The translations under genes were made by a program, and so were the position numbers. Positions 17,553-29,931 of a DNA stretch of 64,000 nt are shown piece by piece. The notes under the pieces were generated by a model. That model made no database searches and was not told the origin of the DNA. It saw nothing but the letters and a program-made list of their open reading frames with translations. Each line of letters opens with the position of its first letter. Positions within the stretch are counted from its first letter, which is position 1. Source of the DNA: an uncultured Shimia sp. (lineage in GTDB: Bacteria > Pseudomonadota > Alphaproteobacteria > Rhodobacterales > Rhodobacteraceae); contig NZ_CANMJE010000002.1 in the NCBI RefSeq assembly GCF_947498095.1, forward strand, positions 434,001 to 498,000, written 5' to 3'.

Positions 17553-17649
17553 GGGAGAAACCCGTATGTTGGTTGGTCGGGTGCACGTTCTAAAGGTTCA
17601 AGTCAGCTTGAGGTCAAGAGCGAAGTTTCGCAGCCAGTTTTGGTTTTCT

Positions 17650-17686
17650 GGCAAAAAGGAAAGCCCTCGCCGCGAAACGAGGGCTT
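17650..17686 (-). terminator. Terminator after the SDR gene
   Basis: Stem AAGCCCTCG (17661-17669) pairs with CGAGGGCTT (17678-17686). On the minus strand it is followed by TTTCCTTTTT, typical of a Rho-independent terminator 24 bases after the SDR stop. Confidence 0.75.
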
Positions 17687-17709
17687 ACACTGTGTCTTGG
17701 TCGGAGCAA

Positions 17710-18465
17710 TCACTGCATCCGCAACGCGCCGTCAATGCGGATGACTTCGCCGTTCAGATAGCCGGACTCGACGATGAATTGGGCCAGTTTGGCGTATTCC
17801 TCGGGGCGGCCAAGGCGTTTGGGGCAGGTGACGTCCTGGGCCAGTTGGTCTTGTACCTCTTGTGGCAGGCCCATAAGCATCGGTGTCAGGAAGATGCCTG
17901 GTGCAATGGCCATGACGCGAATGCCAGAGCGCGCGAGGTCGCGGGCCATGGGAAGCGAAAGGCCGACGATACCGCCTTTGGAAGCCGCATAAGCGGCTTG
18001 CCCGCGTTGGCCGTCCATCGCGGCGATCGAGGCGGTGTTGATGATCACCCCGCGCGCGCCATCATCGGCGGCGGCATTCTCGGCGATCACTTCCGCGGCC
18101 AGGCGTGCGACGTTAAAAGACCCAACCAGATTGATGTCGATGGTTTGTTGAAAGACATGCAGCGGGTGGGGACCTTTTTTGCCGATGGTTGTGGCGGCAG
18201 GCGCGATGCCTGCGCAGTTCACGGCGGCGTTAATGGTGCCCATCGCGTCCCGTGCGGCAGCAATGCCTGCGGCGACCGAGTCCTCATCCGTCACATTGAC
18301 CTTGTGGAACGTGCCACCCAGTTCTGCAGCAACCTTTTCCCCGACCTCTTCGTTCAGGTCAAACAGCGCGACCTTGGCGCCGCTTGCAGCGAATTGACGA
18401 GCGGTGGCTTCTCCGAGGCCCGAAGCCCCTCCGGTAATAACGGCGCAGGTGTCGGCAATGTTCAT
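17710..18465 (-). CDS. Short-chain dehydrogenase, 3-hydroxyacyl-CoA dehydrogenase type II-like
   Basis: 251-residue NAD-dependent SDR. The cofactor loop [20 protein letters not shown] ([11 protein letters not shown]) and catalytic Ser...Tyr-x-x-x-Lys ([23 protein letters not shown]) are all present. The insert [24 protein letters not shown] and the ending [15 protein letters not shown] match the HSD17B10-like group that oxidises short or branched 3-hydroxyacyl-CoA in beta-oxidation and isoleucine breakdown. There is no beta-oxidation partner gene next to it. Confidence 0.87.
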   Translation of the reverse strand: MNIADTCAVITGGASGLGEATARQFAASGAKVALFDLNEEVGEKVAAELGGTFHKVNVTDEDSVAAGIAAARDAMGTINAAVNCAGIAPAATTIGKKGPHPLHVFQQTIDINLVGSFNVARLAAEVIAENAAADDGARGVIINTASIAAMDGQRGQAAYAASKGGIVGLSLPMARDLARSGIRVMAIAPGIFLTPMLMGLPQEVQDQLAQDVTCPKRLGRPEEYAKLAQFIVESGYLNGEVIRIDGALRMQ

Positions 18466-18541
18466 GGGGGTCTCCCGTTGTGGCGTGAAATGAACGTATG
18501 TTCAAATAACAGGACGGTAAGCCATGTGTCCAGTGATTTCA

Positions 18542-18605
18542 GGGGCGCTGCCCCTCTGGGCGTCAAGCGCCCATTCACCCCGAAGTATTTGTGCCAAAAT
18601 GAAGA
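18542..18605 (+). repeat. Hairpin plus GTATTT intergenic element, copy A
   Basis: Two hairpins (GGGGCGCTGCCCC and GGGCGTCAAGCGCCC) are followed by CCCCGAAGTATTTGTGCC and then AAAATGAAG. Related copies lie at 30953-31004 and 45782-45836 on the minus strand. I recall similar strings near gene ends in many Rhodobacteraceae genomes. No role is established. Confidence 0.55.
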
Positions 18606-18627
18606 AAGGGACCCCGTGAGGACCCTT
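18594..18627 (-). terminator. Probable tyrS terminator
   Basis: AAGGG-A-CC (18606-18613) pairs with GG-A-CCCTT (18620-18627) with one A-A mismatch; on the minus strand the stem is followed by TTTCTTCATTTT. It begins 23 bases after the tyrS stop. Confidence 0.55.
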
Positions 18628-18650
18628 CCATTTGGATTTTTCTTGTTGGC

Positions 18651-19895
18651 TTAACCGAGTTGCACCAAGGCATGGCGTTTCTTGCCGGCCGAGAGCTTGA
18701 TCGGTGAGGACAGCGTAGCGGCGTCAATCATCAACCCCGCATCGCTCAGAGGCGCATCATCCAGCTTGGCGCCGTTCTCAGAAATGAGACGCTTGGCCTC
18801 TTTGCCGGACTTGGCAAGGCCGGACTTTACGATCAACTGAACGATCGAGACAGGCAGATCAGCCGCCGAGACCGTTAGTGTGGGCAGATCGTCACCAACG
18901 CCACCTTTTTCGAACACTTCGCGCGCGGTGGCCTCGGCCGTCGAGGCGGCTTCGGCCCCGTGGCACAGGGTGGTCACAGCGTTCGCGAGGATGATCTTAG
19001 CGTCGTTGATCTCAGACCCTGCAAGTGCACCGAGACGGTCACATTCGTCGAGTGGCATCTCGGTGTAGAGCTTCAGGAAGCGGCCCACGTCGGCGTCTGT
19101 GGTGTTGCGCCAGAACTGCCAGAATTCATAAGGGCTACGCATGTCGGCGTTGAGCCAAACCGCGCCATCGGCTGATTTGCCCATCTTTTTGCCGTCTGAC
19201 GTGGTCAAGAGGGGCGAGGTCAGGCCAAAGATTTGATTGTCGATCACGCGGCGCGTCAGGTCGATCCCGTTAACGATATTGCCCCATTGGTCCGAACCAC
19301 CGAACTGCACCAGGCACCCGTAGCGGCGGTTCAGCTCCAAAAAGTCATAGGCCTGCAATATCATGTAGTTGAATTCGAGGAACGAGAGCGACTGTTCGCG
19401 ATCAAGGCGCGATTTTACGGATTCGAACGACAACATACGGTTAACCGAGAAGTGACGGCCAATGTCGCGCAGGAAGTCGAGGTAGTTCAGATCGTCCAGC
19501 CACTCGGCATTGTTCAGCATCAACGCGCCAGTCGGGCTGTCATCGTATGTGACGTATTTGGCAAAGACCTGTTTGATGCCGCTGATGTTGTCGTCGATCA
19601 TCTCTGGCGTGAGCAGGGGGCGTTCATCGGCACGGAAAGACGGGTCGCCGACTTTGGTCGTGCCGCCGCCCATCAGGGTGATCGGTTTATGGCCGGTTTT
19701 TTGCAGCCAACGCAGCATCATGATTTGAATCAGTGATCCGACATGCAGCGACTTGGCCGTAGCGTCAAAGCCGATATATCCCGGAACCACGCCCTTGGTC
19801 AGCGCCTCGTCGAGGCCCTGGTAATCGGTGCAGTCAGCAAGAAAACCGCGTTCGATCATCACCGACATAAAGTCGGACTTGGGGTGGTAGGTCAT
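18651..19895 (-). CDS. tyrS: Tyrosyl-tRNA synthetase
   Basis: Class I synthetase, about 414 residues. [10 protein letters not shown] replaces the HIGH motif, the tyrosine pocket has YMILQAYDF and [17 protein letters not shown] is the second ATP motif, and a C-terminal S4 RNA-binding domain ([25 protein letters not shown]) ends the protein. ATG 19895 is chosen over 19922 because an AAGG site precedes it and the added residues lack similarity. In related genomes tyrS often lies divergent to anmK; here a three-gene module stands between them. Confidence 0.96.
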   Translation of the reverse strand: MTYHPKSDFMSVMIERGFLADCTDYQGLDEALTKGVVPGYIGFDATAKSLHVGSLIQIMMLRWLQKTGHKPITLMGGGTTKVGDPSFRADERPLLTPEMIDDNISGIKQVFAKYVTYDDSPTGALMLNNAEWLDDLNYLDFLRDIGRHFSVNRMLSFESVKSRLDREQSLSFLEFNYMILQAYDFLELNRRYGCLVQFGGSDQWGNIVNGIDLTRRVIDNQIFGLTSPLLTTSDGKKMGKSADGAVWLNADMRSPYEFWQFWRNTTDADVGRFLKLYTEMPLDECDRLGALAGSEINDAKIILANAVTTLCHGAEAASTAEATAREVFEKGGVGDDLPTLTVSAADLPVSIVQLIVKSGLAKSGKEAKRLISENGAKLDDAPLSDAGLMIDAATLSSPIKLSAGKKRHALVQLG

Positions 19896-19988
19896 GGTTT
19901 TTGGCCTTGTGTCTTGGCCCATGTCGAGCCGATGGAAAGTTCAGGCTCGTACTTGTCAAACTGACCCTTGCTTGTAAAGCCCGTGAGG

Positions 19989-20999
19989 TCAAAAGCCCGA
20001 GATGCGTTCGACAAGCCAGAAGGTCGCGACGCCACCAACCGCATAGGTCGTGAGGGCAAAGGCCTGTGCCGAGAGCGTATCTCCGGTTTGGACAAATTGC
20101 GTAACGACGCGACGCAGCACTGCCAGCACAGCGATCACGGCAATGACAAAGCTGATCTGACCCAATTCAACACCAAGGTTGAACCCCAAGAGCGCCAGAG
20201 GAATATCGGTGGCAGGCAAGCCAATCTCGGTCAACGCTCCGGCAAAGCCCATCCCGTGCAGCAGGCCAAAGCCGAACGACACCACCCAGGGTGCGCGTTC
20301 CGACAGGCGCGGAGCTTTGGGATCACGTTTCAAAACCTCAATGGCAAGAAACACGATGGAGAGTGCGATGATGGCTTCGACCGGCGGGCCGGGCAAGCTG
20401 ACATAGCCAAGGGCGGCCAGCCCCAACGTGATGGAATGCGCGATGGTAAAGGCGGTGATTGCCCCGATCAGCCGCCATGTGTCGCGGATCAAGAGCAATA
20501 GGGCAAAGACGAACAACAGGTGATCCCAGCCCTCGAGGATATGCTCAAACCCCAACGCGAGGTAATTGCTGAGCACGCCCCATGCTGTCGGAGCCGCCGT
20601 CAGCACAAAACTGGGGGCATCTGGCGTTAAGCGAATGGTGTCAAAGCGGCCGTCGCGGTATTCGACCCGTGCCAAGACATCCGTGCGCTGCGCGACCAGC
20701 CCGTCAATTGTGATGGTGTCGCCAACGATTGGGGCTGCACAATCGGCAACCCAACTGCTGATCCAGGCCGAACCATCATAAACCGGGACCGGTGAAAATG
20801 GTGCTTTGCAAGTCACTGGCAAAGTGGCGGCAATGTCCATAGGGCGACCCTGAACATCCGGTTTGCGCATCACGACTTGCCAGGACGTGTCTGAAAGCTG
20901 TTTGAGGCTCAAAAAACCCGGTTCCAGTGCATGTCCTAAAACGGCGCCCACAGAAAGCAGCCAAGCGGTGAGGGCCAGGGCAACAATCCTGTCGATCAT
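19989..20999 (-). CDS. HupE/UreJ-like membrane protein with periplasmic domain
   Basis: 336 residues. A signal-like N-terminus (LALTAWLLSVGAVLGHA) is followed by a periplasmic domain of about 130 residues with two Cys (PVTCKAPF, VADCAAP), then six or seven membrane helices. The HupE/UreJ family signatures are GFEHILEGWDHLLFVFALLL, AFTIAHSITLGLAAL and FGFGLLHGMGFAGAL, supplying the conserved His residues thought to carry nickel or another metal. It overlaps the PpiC gene by four bases (ATGA), so the two are coupled. No hydrogenase or urease gene is in this window, so the cargo is more likely related to the upstream DUF3604 protein. Confidence 0.85.
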   Translation of the reverse strand: MIDRIVALALTAWLLSVGAVLGHALEPGFLSLKQLSDTSWQVVMRKPDVQGRPMDIAATLPVTCKAPFSPVPVYDGSAWISSWVADCAAPIVGDTITIDGLVAQRTDVLARVEYRDGRFDTIRLTPDAPSFVLTAAPTAWGVLSNYLALGFEHILEGWDHLLFVFALLLLIRDTWRLIGAITAFTIAHSITLGLAALGYVSLPGPPVEAIIALSIVFLAIEVLKRDPKAPRLSERAPWVVSFGFGLLHGMGFAGALTEIGLPATDIPLALLGFNLGVELGQISFVIAVIAVLAVLRRVVTQFVQTGDTLSAQAFALTTYAVGGVATFWLVERISGF

Positions 21000-21841
21000 T
21001 CCGAGGCTCCTGCCAATTCAGGACGAATGATCTCGTACTTGGATTGCAGTGCTTCGTATCTTTGGGCCGAAAGCGCGTCGGCGGCTTCACGCATCCATTC
21101 CGCGAGCACCTTGTCACGGATTTTGGCTAGTGGTGGCGTTGATGCGGCTTCGCGATCTGTAATCCGGACGAAATGCGCGCCAAAGCCAGATTGGATGGGG
21201 CCGGCCCATTCGTCCGACGGGAGGGGCTCAATCTTTGCAAAGACCCCTCGGCCCAAGACACCGTCAACTTGCGTTGATCTTGATGGGGGTACATAGGCGG
21301 GCAGCTGGCTGCGTTCACCCAGTTGTAGCGGGTCGACGCCCGCGTCGAGTTGTTGTCGGATTTTCGCAACCGTTTCAGGGTCCGGAGCTTGCCCAAGATA
21401 GACTTGTTCAAAGGCGATCCAACCGGGTTGCACGAACTTTTCGGGGTTTTCACCAAGATAGGCTTCCAGAACGGCATCATCCGGCGCCTGCGAGGTGGCT
21501 CCAGACTCGAGTAGAAACACCATCTTTTGGACGAGCCGGTTACGGATGACCTCGTCCCCGATATCCAGGCCCAAGGCGCGGGCTTCACGTACCATGATTT
21601 CTTGACGGATCGCAGCGTCGACCAATTGGGTCGTTTCCTCGGGTGTCGGAGGCCGCTGGCGCGTCGCTTCAAAGCGCAGGCCAAGCCGCTCGACGTCTTG
21701 CGTATCAACGAGGATCTGATCGGGTGCTGCAACTTCGGGCGAGGGTGGGTTGATCTGGTTGAACCAGACGAACAACGCGGCCCCCAGAATGGCAAAGTGA
21801 AACAAGGGTTCTCGCAGCAGGCGCATGGGCTCACCAGTCAT
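20996..21841 (-). CDS. Membrane-anchored PpiC-type peptidyl-prolyl isomerase
   Basis: About 281 residues. One N-terminal membrane helix (LFHFAILGAALFVWF), a SurA/PrsA-like N-domain with LVDAAIRQEIMVREARALGLDIGDEVIRNRLVQKM, and a parvulin domain (about 145-240) with WIAFEQVYLG, DPLQLGERSQLP and SGFGAHFVRITDRE. It would help periplasmic proteins fold. Placed between the DUF3604 and HupE genes on the same strand; a hairpin lies in the 67-base gap after DUF3604. The start is ATG 21841 or 21826; the frame upstream includes the hairpin and is unlikely to be coding. Confidence 0.85.
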   Translation of the reverse strand: MTGEPMRLLREPLFHFAILGAALFVWFNQINPPSPEVAAPDQILVDTQDVERLGLRFEATRQRPPTPEETTQLVDAAIRQEIMVREARALGLDIGDEVIRNRLVQKMVFLLESGATSQAPDDAVLEAYLGENPEKFVQPGWIAFEQVYLGQAPDPETVAKIRQQLDAGVDPLQLGERSQLPAYVPPSRSTQVDGVLGRGVFAKIEPLPSDEWAGPIQSGFGAHFVRITDREAASTPPLAKIRDKVLAEWMREAADALSAQRYEALQSKYEIIRPELAGASE

Positions 21842-21863
21842 GATAATCAATTCTTCAGAATCA

Positions 21864-21886
21864 GGGGCCACCCTTAAGGCGGCCCC
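21864..21886 (-). terminator. Hairpin between DUF3604 and PpiC genes
   Basis: GGGGCCGCC and GGGTGGCCCC arms form a stem of about nine pairs with a short TTAAG loop, 22 bases after the DUF3604 stop, with no T tract. It may stabilise the DUF3604 message or attenuate the downstream pair. Confidence 0.5.
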
Positions 21887-21908
21887 TGTTAGCTAGAATA
21901 TTAGAAAT

Positions 21909-23828
<1,920 letters not shown>

Positions 23829-23916
23829 TCTCAATCTCCCCGAAACGACATTATTTTTTTGTAAACAATACTCTGGAGCAGAAACGTTGCTGGCCATTGA
23901 GCGGAAATCGCACCTT

Positions 23917-23962
23917 AATATGATCGAGGGTAGCGCTAAAATATGATCGAGGGTAGCGCTAA
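23917..23962. repeat. Perfect 23-bp tandem duplication
   Basis: Two identical adjacent units, 23917-23939 and 23940-23962, each starting AATATGATCGAGGG and ending with the palindrome TAGCGCTA plus A. It lies in the 265-base region between divergent DUF3604 and anmK genes, so it may be a doubled operator. Confidence 0.9.
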
Positions 23963-24093
23963 ATAGCGTCAGGTCAAAGTCAATTCTGAAATGATGTGAG
24001 GAATATGTAGCTATATGCCGGACCGTTGACATTTGGTGGACAATAGAGTGCGGATGGCCAACACATTGATGCAAACAAGAATGAGGTAGGGCC

Positions 24094-25203
24094 ATGTTAA
24101 GGGCCAAGTCGGGTGAAGCGGGCTGGACGGCACTGGGGGCGATGTCAGGAACGTCGTTGGACGGCGTGGATGCTGCGGTTGTCGAAACTGACGGCGAGCG
24201 GATTTTCGGTTTTGGGGATACAGGCTACCGCGCTTACCGGGATGAAGAACGCGCAGTTCTGAACGCAGCCCTGGGCACTTGGGCCGGTGCCAAGGCTGAA
24301 GCTGCAGCCGAGGTGGTCGAGGCGGCGCATATCGAAGTGCTGCAGGGTTTCAATGGCATCGACCTTGTTGGGTTTCACGGTCAGACCCTGGCACATGAGC
24401 CGCGTGGTCGCGGGACGTGTCAGGTGGGTGATGGCCAAAATCTGGCGCGAACCTTGGATTTGCCAGTGGTTTGGGACTTTCGCAGTGCAGATGTTCAATT
24501 GGGCGGAGAGGGTGCGCCCTTGGCCCCGTTCTTTCACTTTGCCTGTGCCAAGTGGATCAAGGCGCAGGCGCCAGTCTGCTTTCTCAATCTTGGTGGCGTG
24601 GGCAACATCACATGGGTTGATCCATCCAAAGACGCCCCAGAGAACGAGGGGGCATTGTTGGCCTTTGACACTGGGCCTGCGAATGCACCGATCAATGACT
24701 TGATGCGGGAAAGATTGGGGTTGGACTGCGACCTTGATGGCAAAATCGCGTTGAACGGCGAGGTTGAGACAGGCGCGTTAGAGCTGTTTCTGGCCGAGCC
24801 GTACTTTGCAAGAATGCCTCCCAAGTCTCTGGACAGAAACGATTTTGCGGAAATGGTTGGTTTGGTGCGCGAATTGTCGGACGCAGATGCTGCCGCCACT
24901 TTGACGGCGATGTGTGCAGCTGGTGTTGCTTCTGCGATGCCTCACTGTCCGGCCCCCCCTAAAGAGGTACTGGTCACCGGCGGTGGGCGTCACAACCCGG
25001 TCTTGATGGAGATGCTGCAGGTCAGTCTGGATTGCCCCGTTCGTCCGGTTGAGGCGGTGGGGTTGGACGGTGACATGCTTGAAGCGCAGGCCTTTGCCTA
25101 TCTCGCCGTACGTGTGGCGCGAGGGCTGCCCACGTCATGCCCCACAACGACAGGCGTGCGTGCTTTGGTCGGAGGTGGCGTGGTCAGCGAACCGCAGGGC
25201 TAG
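24094..25203 (+). CDS. anmK: Anhydro-N-acetylmuramic acid kinase
   Basis: Cytoplasmic enzyme that hydrolyses and phosphorylates 1,6-anhydro-MurNAc to MurNAc-6-phosphate in peptidoglycan recycling, downstream of NagZ. 369 residues with [16 protein letters not shown] (ATP loop), [23 protein letters not shown] and VTGGGRHNP. Its stop codon overlaps that of the convergent cupin gene (CTAG at 25200-25203). Confidence 0.95.
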   Translation: MLRAKSGEAGWTALGAMSGTSLDGVDAAVVETDGERIFGFGDTGYRAYRDEERAVLNAALGTWAGAKAEAAAEVVEAAHIEVLQGFNGIDLVGFHGQTLAHEPRGRGTCQVGDGQNLARTLDLPVVWDFRSADVQLGGEGAPLAPFFHFACAKWIKAQAPVCFLNLGGVGNITWVDPSKDAPENEGALLAFDTGPANAPINDLMRERLGLDCDLDGKIALNGEVETGALELFLAEPYFARMPPKSLDRNDFAEMVGLVRELSDADAAATLTAMCAAGVASAMPHCPAPPKEVLVTGGGRHNPVLMEMLQVSLDCPVRPVEAVGLDGDMLEAQAFAYLAVRVARGLPTSCPTTTGVRALVGGGVVSEPQG

Positions 25204-25622
25204 GGAATATCGAAGCCCGGTTCCGCCAAAGTGAACCCTTGGAATTGAAATGCCGGTGAAACCGTGCAGCCGACAAGTGTCCAGTCCCCGGTTGTGGCTG
25301 CAGCCTGCCAGTGATGCGTTGGGACAATCAGTTGTGGCTGTTGGCCCGCTGAAAGATCTGGCCCCAAAGTCAAGTCCTGCCGTGGGCCGGCATTGGTCTC
25401 GGCAATTGAAAGAACCAACGGCGCGCCGGCGTAAAAATGCCAAATCTCCGTGGCATCCACTTTGTGCCAATGGCTGGCCTCTCCGCCTTTCAACAAGAAA
25501 TAGATCGCGGTACCAGCCGGGCGACTGTCCTCATCGGACGGGGCAATCCATGTCTGTCGATAATGTCCGCCTTCAGGATGTGGGGCGAGGTTCAGGCGGG
25601 CAATGATCTCATCAGCAGTCAT
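25200..25622 (-). CDS. Cupin family protein (DUF985)
   Basis: 140-residue small cupin of the cupin_5/DUF985 group. [33 protein letters not shown] and VPTHHWQAA carry the conserved His and Glu residues. Biological role unknown. Its ATG overlaps the stop of the alpha/beta hydrolase gene (ATGA), so both are translated from one message. Confidence 0.88.
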   Translation of the reverse strand: MTADEIIARLNLAPHPEGGHYRQTWIAPSDEDSRPAGTAIYFLLKGGEASHWHKVDATEIWHFYAGAPLVLSIAETNAGPRQDLTLGPDLSAGQQPQLIVPTHHWQAAATTGDWTLVGCTVSPAFQFQGFTLAEPGFDIP

Positions 25623-26509
25623 GCGTGTGTTGTCGCCGAATTGGCATCACTCTGCAAGACGTCGAGAGCTGCATTTACGGCGTCAGCAGTTGGAAACGGT
25701 GCCTCGAGAGGCAACAGATGGCCGTGTTCTGAAAGCGTGGTGATTGGAATGTCGGGGCGGGCCTTGGCAAGAGACTTAAGAATGCTCGGATCGACAAAGA
25801 GTGACGGTTTCGCTGCAATGATCCGTGTTGGCACGCTCAGGCGTTTGAGGGTCGGAAGAATATAGGGCGGCATCACGTAGTTGTGCGCTTCCCAGTCCAG
25901 CGGAAAGGCCAATCGAAACCCGGTGTTGTCGGCAACGGTCACCGCTTCAACAAGGCTCTTTAAGTCATAGTCAGAAAAACGTTTATAGGCACCAACTCGA
26001 CGAAACTCCTGGAGCGCTTCAGTGCGGGTGGGCCAATGGCTGCGGCGGTGAAATGCGCTATGGGCTGGATCCATACGGCGGCGCATGCGGTAGGGAACGA
26101 GCCGGAACATCCGATACAGGCGATAGGTGACACCCGCAGGTTCGACCAAAACCAGTCCACGAAACAGATCAGGGCGTTTGTTGGCAGCCATCGCTGTTGT
26201 TGCGGCCCCCATCGAGTGCCCGATGGCCCAAACCGGTTCGGATTGTGTTGCCTCAAGCCATGCGATCAGGTCATCGCCATACTGTTCCCATCCACGACGG
26301 GGCACAGGGGCCGGACCATCTGGCCAAAGCGGACGCATATTCAAAGCCGAGAGACTGCAACGCGGTGCAACTTGGGTCAGAAAGGGCGTGTAACAGTCGG
26401 CCCCAAATCCGTTTGCGTGATAAAAATGTACAGGCGCCCCGTTGGATGGAAAGCGCAATGCGGTTGCCGTGAATGGGCCAATCGGCGTTTTCTGGATTTC
26501 TGGCGTCAT
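25619..26509 (-). CDS. Alpha/beta hydrolase
   Basis: 296 residues. The nucleophile elbow AIGHSMGAATTA has the Ser, and a C-terminal SEHGHLLPLEAP supplies the His; the Asp is likely in the strand with FVDPS. The oxyanion region HANGFGADCYTPFL is typical of lipase/esterase-like members. Substrate unknown. Lies upstream of the cupin gene with four-base overlap and 56 bases after a HAD gene on the same strand. Confidence 0.85.
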   Translation of the reverse strand: MTPEIQKTPIGPFTATALRFPSNGAPVHFYHANGFGADCYTPFLTQVAPRCSLSALNMRPLWPDGPAPVPRRGWEQYGDDLIAWLEATQSEPVWAIGHSMGAATTAMAANKRPDLFRGLVLVEPAGVTYRLYRMFRLVPYRMRRRMDPAHSAFHRRSHWPTRTEALQEFRRVGAYKRFSDYDLKSLVEAVTVADNTGFRLAFPLDWEAHNYVMPPYILPTLKRLSVPTRIIAAKPSLFVDPSILKSLAKARPDIPITTLSEHGHLLPLEAPFPTADAVNAALDVLQSDANSATTHA

Positions 26510-26565
26510 GTGCCAAAACTAAGGATGGGGTGAACCGTGGAAAACCCTGACGTTGCGTGAGCGGT

Positions 26566-27255
26566 TCAAAGCATTTCAGCCAGCGCGACGAAATCCGGCG
26601 CGAGATAGTCCCAATCCCCCTCAGCGTGTAGGTCGGTCGTTTGCTTGGGGCCATGTTCAACGGGGCGGGGAACAAACGCTGTTGCCAGTCCCGCGCCGCG
26701 CGCCGCGTGCAGATCTCCGTTATGCGCGGCGACCATGACCACCTCAGAAGGATCGAGTTGCAGCGCTGCACAAGAGGCAAGATAGACGGATGGATGCGGT
26801 TTGTAGTTTTGCGCCAGTTCGGCACCCAGAATGGCATGCCAAGGCAATCCCACATGCCGCGCCATGCGCGCCATCAGGGCAATTGATCCATTGGAGCAGG
26901 GCGCTATGAGCGCGGTTTCAGCCATCTTTTCAAGCCCCGGAAGCACGTCGGGCCAGGGCATCAATCGTTCCCATGCCGAGTTTAACGACTCTGCGTCCTC
27001 CAAAGTCACGCCAAACTGCTCAGCCACCCGCAGCAGGTTCTCAAGATGCAGCACATCCAAGGCGACATAGCCGCGATTGCCAGCTCGAATACGTGCCATT
27101 GCCGGGTCATATTCCCCGCGCCAGGCGTCGGCAAACGCAAACGCATCTACTTCCGGCAATACTTCGGTCACGGTCTGCGCGATTGACCTGCGCCAATCAA
27201 CGCAGGTGCCAAAGACATCAAAGATCAAGGCCTGGGGCGCTGGCTTCTTTTGCAT
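26566..27255 (-). CDS. Haloacid dehalogenase, type II
   Basis: 229 residues of the HAD superfamily. Motif I FDVFGTCVDWR gives the nucleophile Asp, motif II PCSNGS the Ser/Asn pair, motif III Lys is in NYKPHPSVY, and motif IV is MVAAHNGDLHAARGAG. These match L-2-haloacid dehalogenases, although relatives can act on other substrates. ATG 27255 is chosen; the longer frame to 27549 runs into the region of the divergent oxidase gene and lacks similarity. Confidence 0.85.
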   Translation of the reverse strand: MQKKPAPQALIFDVFGTCVDWRRSIAQTVTEVLPEVDAFAFADAWRGEYDPAMARIRAGNRGYVALDVLHLENLLRVAEQFGVTLEDAESLNSAWERLMPWPDVLPGLEKMAETALIAPCSNGSIALMARMARHVGLPWHAILGAELAQNYKPHPSVYLASCAALQLDPSEVVMVAAHNGDLHAARGAGLATAFVPRPVEHGPKQTTDLHAEGDWDYLAPDFVALAEML

Positions 27256-27366
27256 AGTGGCATCATATGGCGCCAGGGCGGTGGCTTGCAAACGGTGTTG
27301 TTCTTGGGGATCGTGCTTGCCATGCCGCGCTGCCGCCGATAGCCCTTTGATGGGGGAGGGCCTGAT

Positions 27367-28446
27367 ATGACTGCTCAGAAAACAATTGTGATTGGCGCCG
27401 GTATCATTGGGTGCAGCATTGCATGTGCCTTGGCTGCCGGCGGATCGGATGTTGTTGTTCTGGATGCAGGACGTGTTGCGGGCGACTCCAGCGGTCGATC
27501 GTTTGGCTGGATCAATGCCAGTTTTCACGCCAATGAACACCACTATCACTTGCGATGCGAGGGCATCGCCGCATGGCGCCGGCTTGAAGCGGAACGCGGG
27601 GCTTTGCCGATTTCATGGGGCGGCGCGGTGTGTTGGGAAGAACAAGGAGCGGCCCTTGCCGCTCAGCGCGACAGATTGCGTGGCTTGGGCTATGAGGTCT
27701 CGCATCTGCAAGCAGAGGCCTTGCAACACAGGCTGCCCGGGATCAGCGGCCTTCCGGATGAGGCGCTGGTCTTCCCACAAGAGGGTGTTGCAGAGACAAG
27801 CGCCGTGACACAGGCCCTGGCCCGAGACGCCGCGACATTTGGAGCGCGGTTTTTGACCGGAGTCAAAGCCCTTGAGATTTGTGAAGTAGGCGGGCGCGTG
27901 ACGGGTGTCCGGACACAGCAAGGAGTGATACCGGCAGACCGCGTGACGCTGGCTGCCGGTGTCGGAAGTCACCCGTTGTTGTCTCCGCTAGACGTTGCCT
28001 TGCCGATGCTGCCGCGTCCGGGTCTGTTGCTGACGACCGTGCCGATCCCCAAGGTGCTGGACACTGTGTTGGTGACGCCAGAGGGGGAAATTCGCCAACT
28101 CGCCGATGGCCGGATCATGATGCCAACCTCTGTTGGCCATCAGGCAGACACCACCGAAGAGATTACGCAGACGCCGGACAAGATAGCCAACTCAGCCCTG
28201 GATCGTATTCGCCACTATTTCCCGCAGCATGATTTGTCTCTGGAAGAGGTCACACTGGCCTGGCGCCCCGTGCCGGGGGATGGTCTGCCTGTGGTCGGTC
28301 CAACAGGTCTCGAGGGGCTTTACGTGAGTGTCATGCACAGTGGCATCACGCTGGCGGCGGTCATGGCTGAGATGGTTAGTGCAGAGTTGCAAACAGGTGT
28401 CATACCAGACCTCCTGGGTCCTTACCGTCCGTCGCGGTTCCAATAA
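27367..28446 (+). CDS. FAD-dependent oxidoreductase, DadA/glycine oxidase type
   Basis: 359 residues of the DAO superfamily. N-terminal FAD fold IVIGAGIIGCSIACALAAGGSDVVVLDAG, then SGRSFGWINASFH, and a C-terminal FAD loop (AWRPVPGDGLPVVGPTG...YVSVMHSGITLA). Expected to oxidise a secondary amine or D-amino acid; substrate unknown. It is divergent from the HAD gene and convergent with eno, with a bidirectional terminator between. Confidence 0.87.
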   Translation: MTAQKTIVIGAGIIGCSIACALAAGGSDVVVLDAGRVAGDSSGRSFGWINASFHANEHHYHLRCEGIAAWRRLEAERGALPISWGGAVCWEEQGAALAAQRDRLRGLGYEVSHLQAEALQHRLPGISGLPDEALVFPQEGVAETSAVTQALARDAATFGARFLTGVKALEICEVGGRVTGVRTQQGVIPADRVTLAAGVGSHPLLSPLDVALPMLPRPGLLLTTVPIPKVLDTVLVTPEGEIRQLADGRIMMPTSVGHQADTTEEITQTPDKIANSALDRIRHYFPQHDLSLEEVTLAWRPVPGDGLPVVGPTGLEGLYVSVMHSGITLAAVMAEMVSAELQTGVIPDLLGPYRPSRFQ

Positions 28447-28473
28447 AAAAACCCACCGGTGTGGCGGGGTTTT
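28445..28473. terminator. Bidirectional terminator between oxidase and eno
   Basis: AAAAACCC (from 28447) pairs with GGGGTTTT (28466-28473) around an inner CC/GG pair and short loop, giving A and T tracts on both sides. It serves the convergent oxidase and enolase genes. Confidence 0.7.
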
Positions 28474-28504
28474 CAGTGTTCAGGTCTCTTTCAGGAAACT
28501 TAAC

Positions 28505-29827
<1,323 letters not shown>

Positions 29828-29861
29828 CTATAACAGGGAAGGCGCGAAAGTAAACCAGCAT

Positions 29862-29875
29862 TGATAGCGCTAACA
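29862..29875. promoter_or_regulatory. LacI-family-type operator upstream of eno
   Basis: TGATAGCGCTAACA is a near-perfect palindrome around CG. It fits the general LacI-type pattern TG-n-TA-n-CG-n-T-nn-CA recalled for CceR of Rhodobacter sphaeroides, a regulator of central carbon genes. Regulator and effect are inferred. Confidence 0.5.
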
Positions 29876-29931
29876 TAGCTAAAGGGCAGCGGTTAGGGCT
29901 AACAGTGACACATTTCCGCAGTTGGTGAGGG

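Noticed and set aside
17482-18654. 390-codon plus-strand open frame across the SDR gene
   Set aside because: Antisense to a clear SDR with all catalytic motifs; composition is Arg/His/Gly-rich and non-protein-like.
23917-23962. Tandem repeat as a CRISPR array
   Set aside because: Units are directly adjacent with no spacers, only two copies, and no cas genes are in the window.
26566-27549. Longer start for the HAD dehalogenase
   Set aside because: Extra 98 residues read into the promoter region of the divergent oxidase and carry no HAD similarity; ATG 27255 begins right before motif I.
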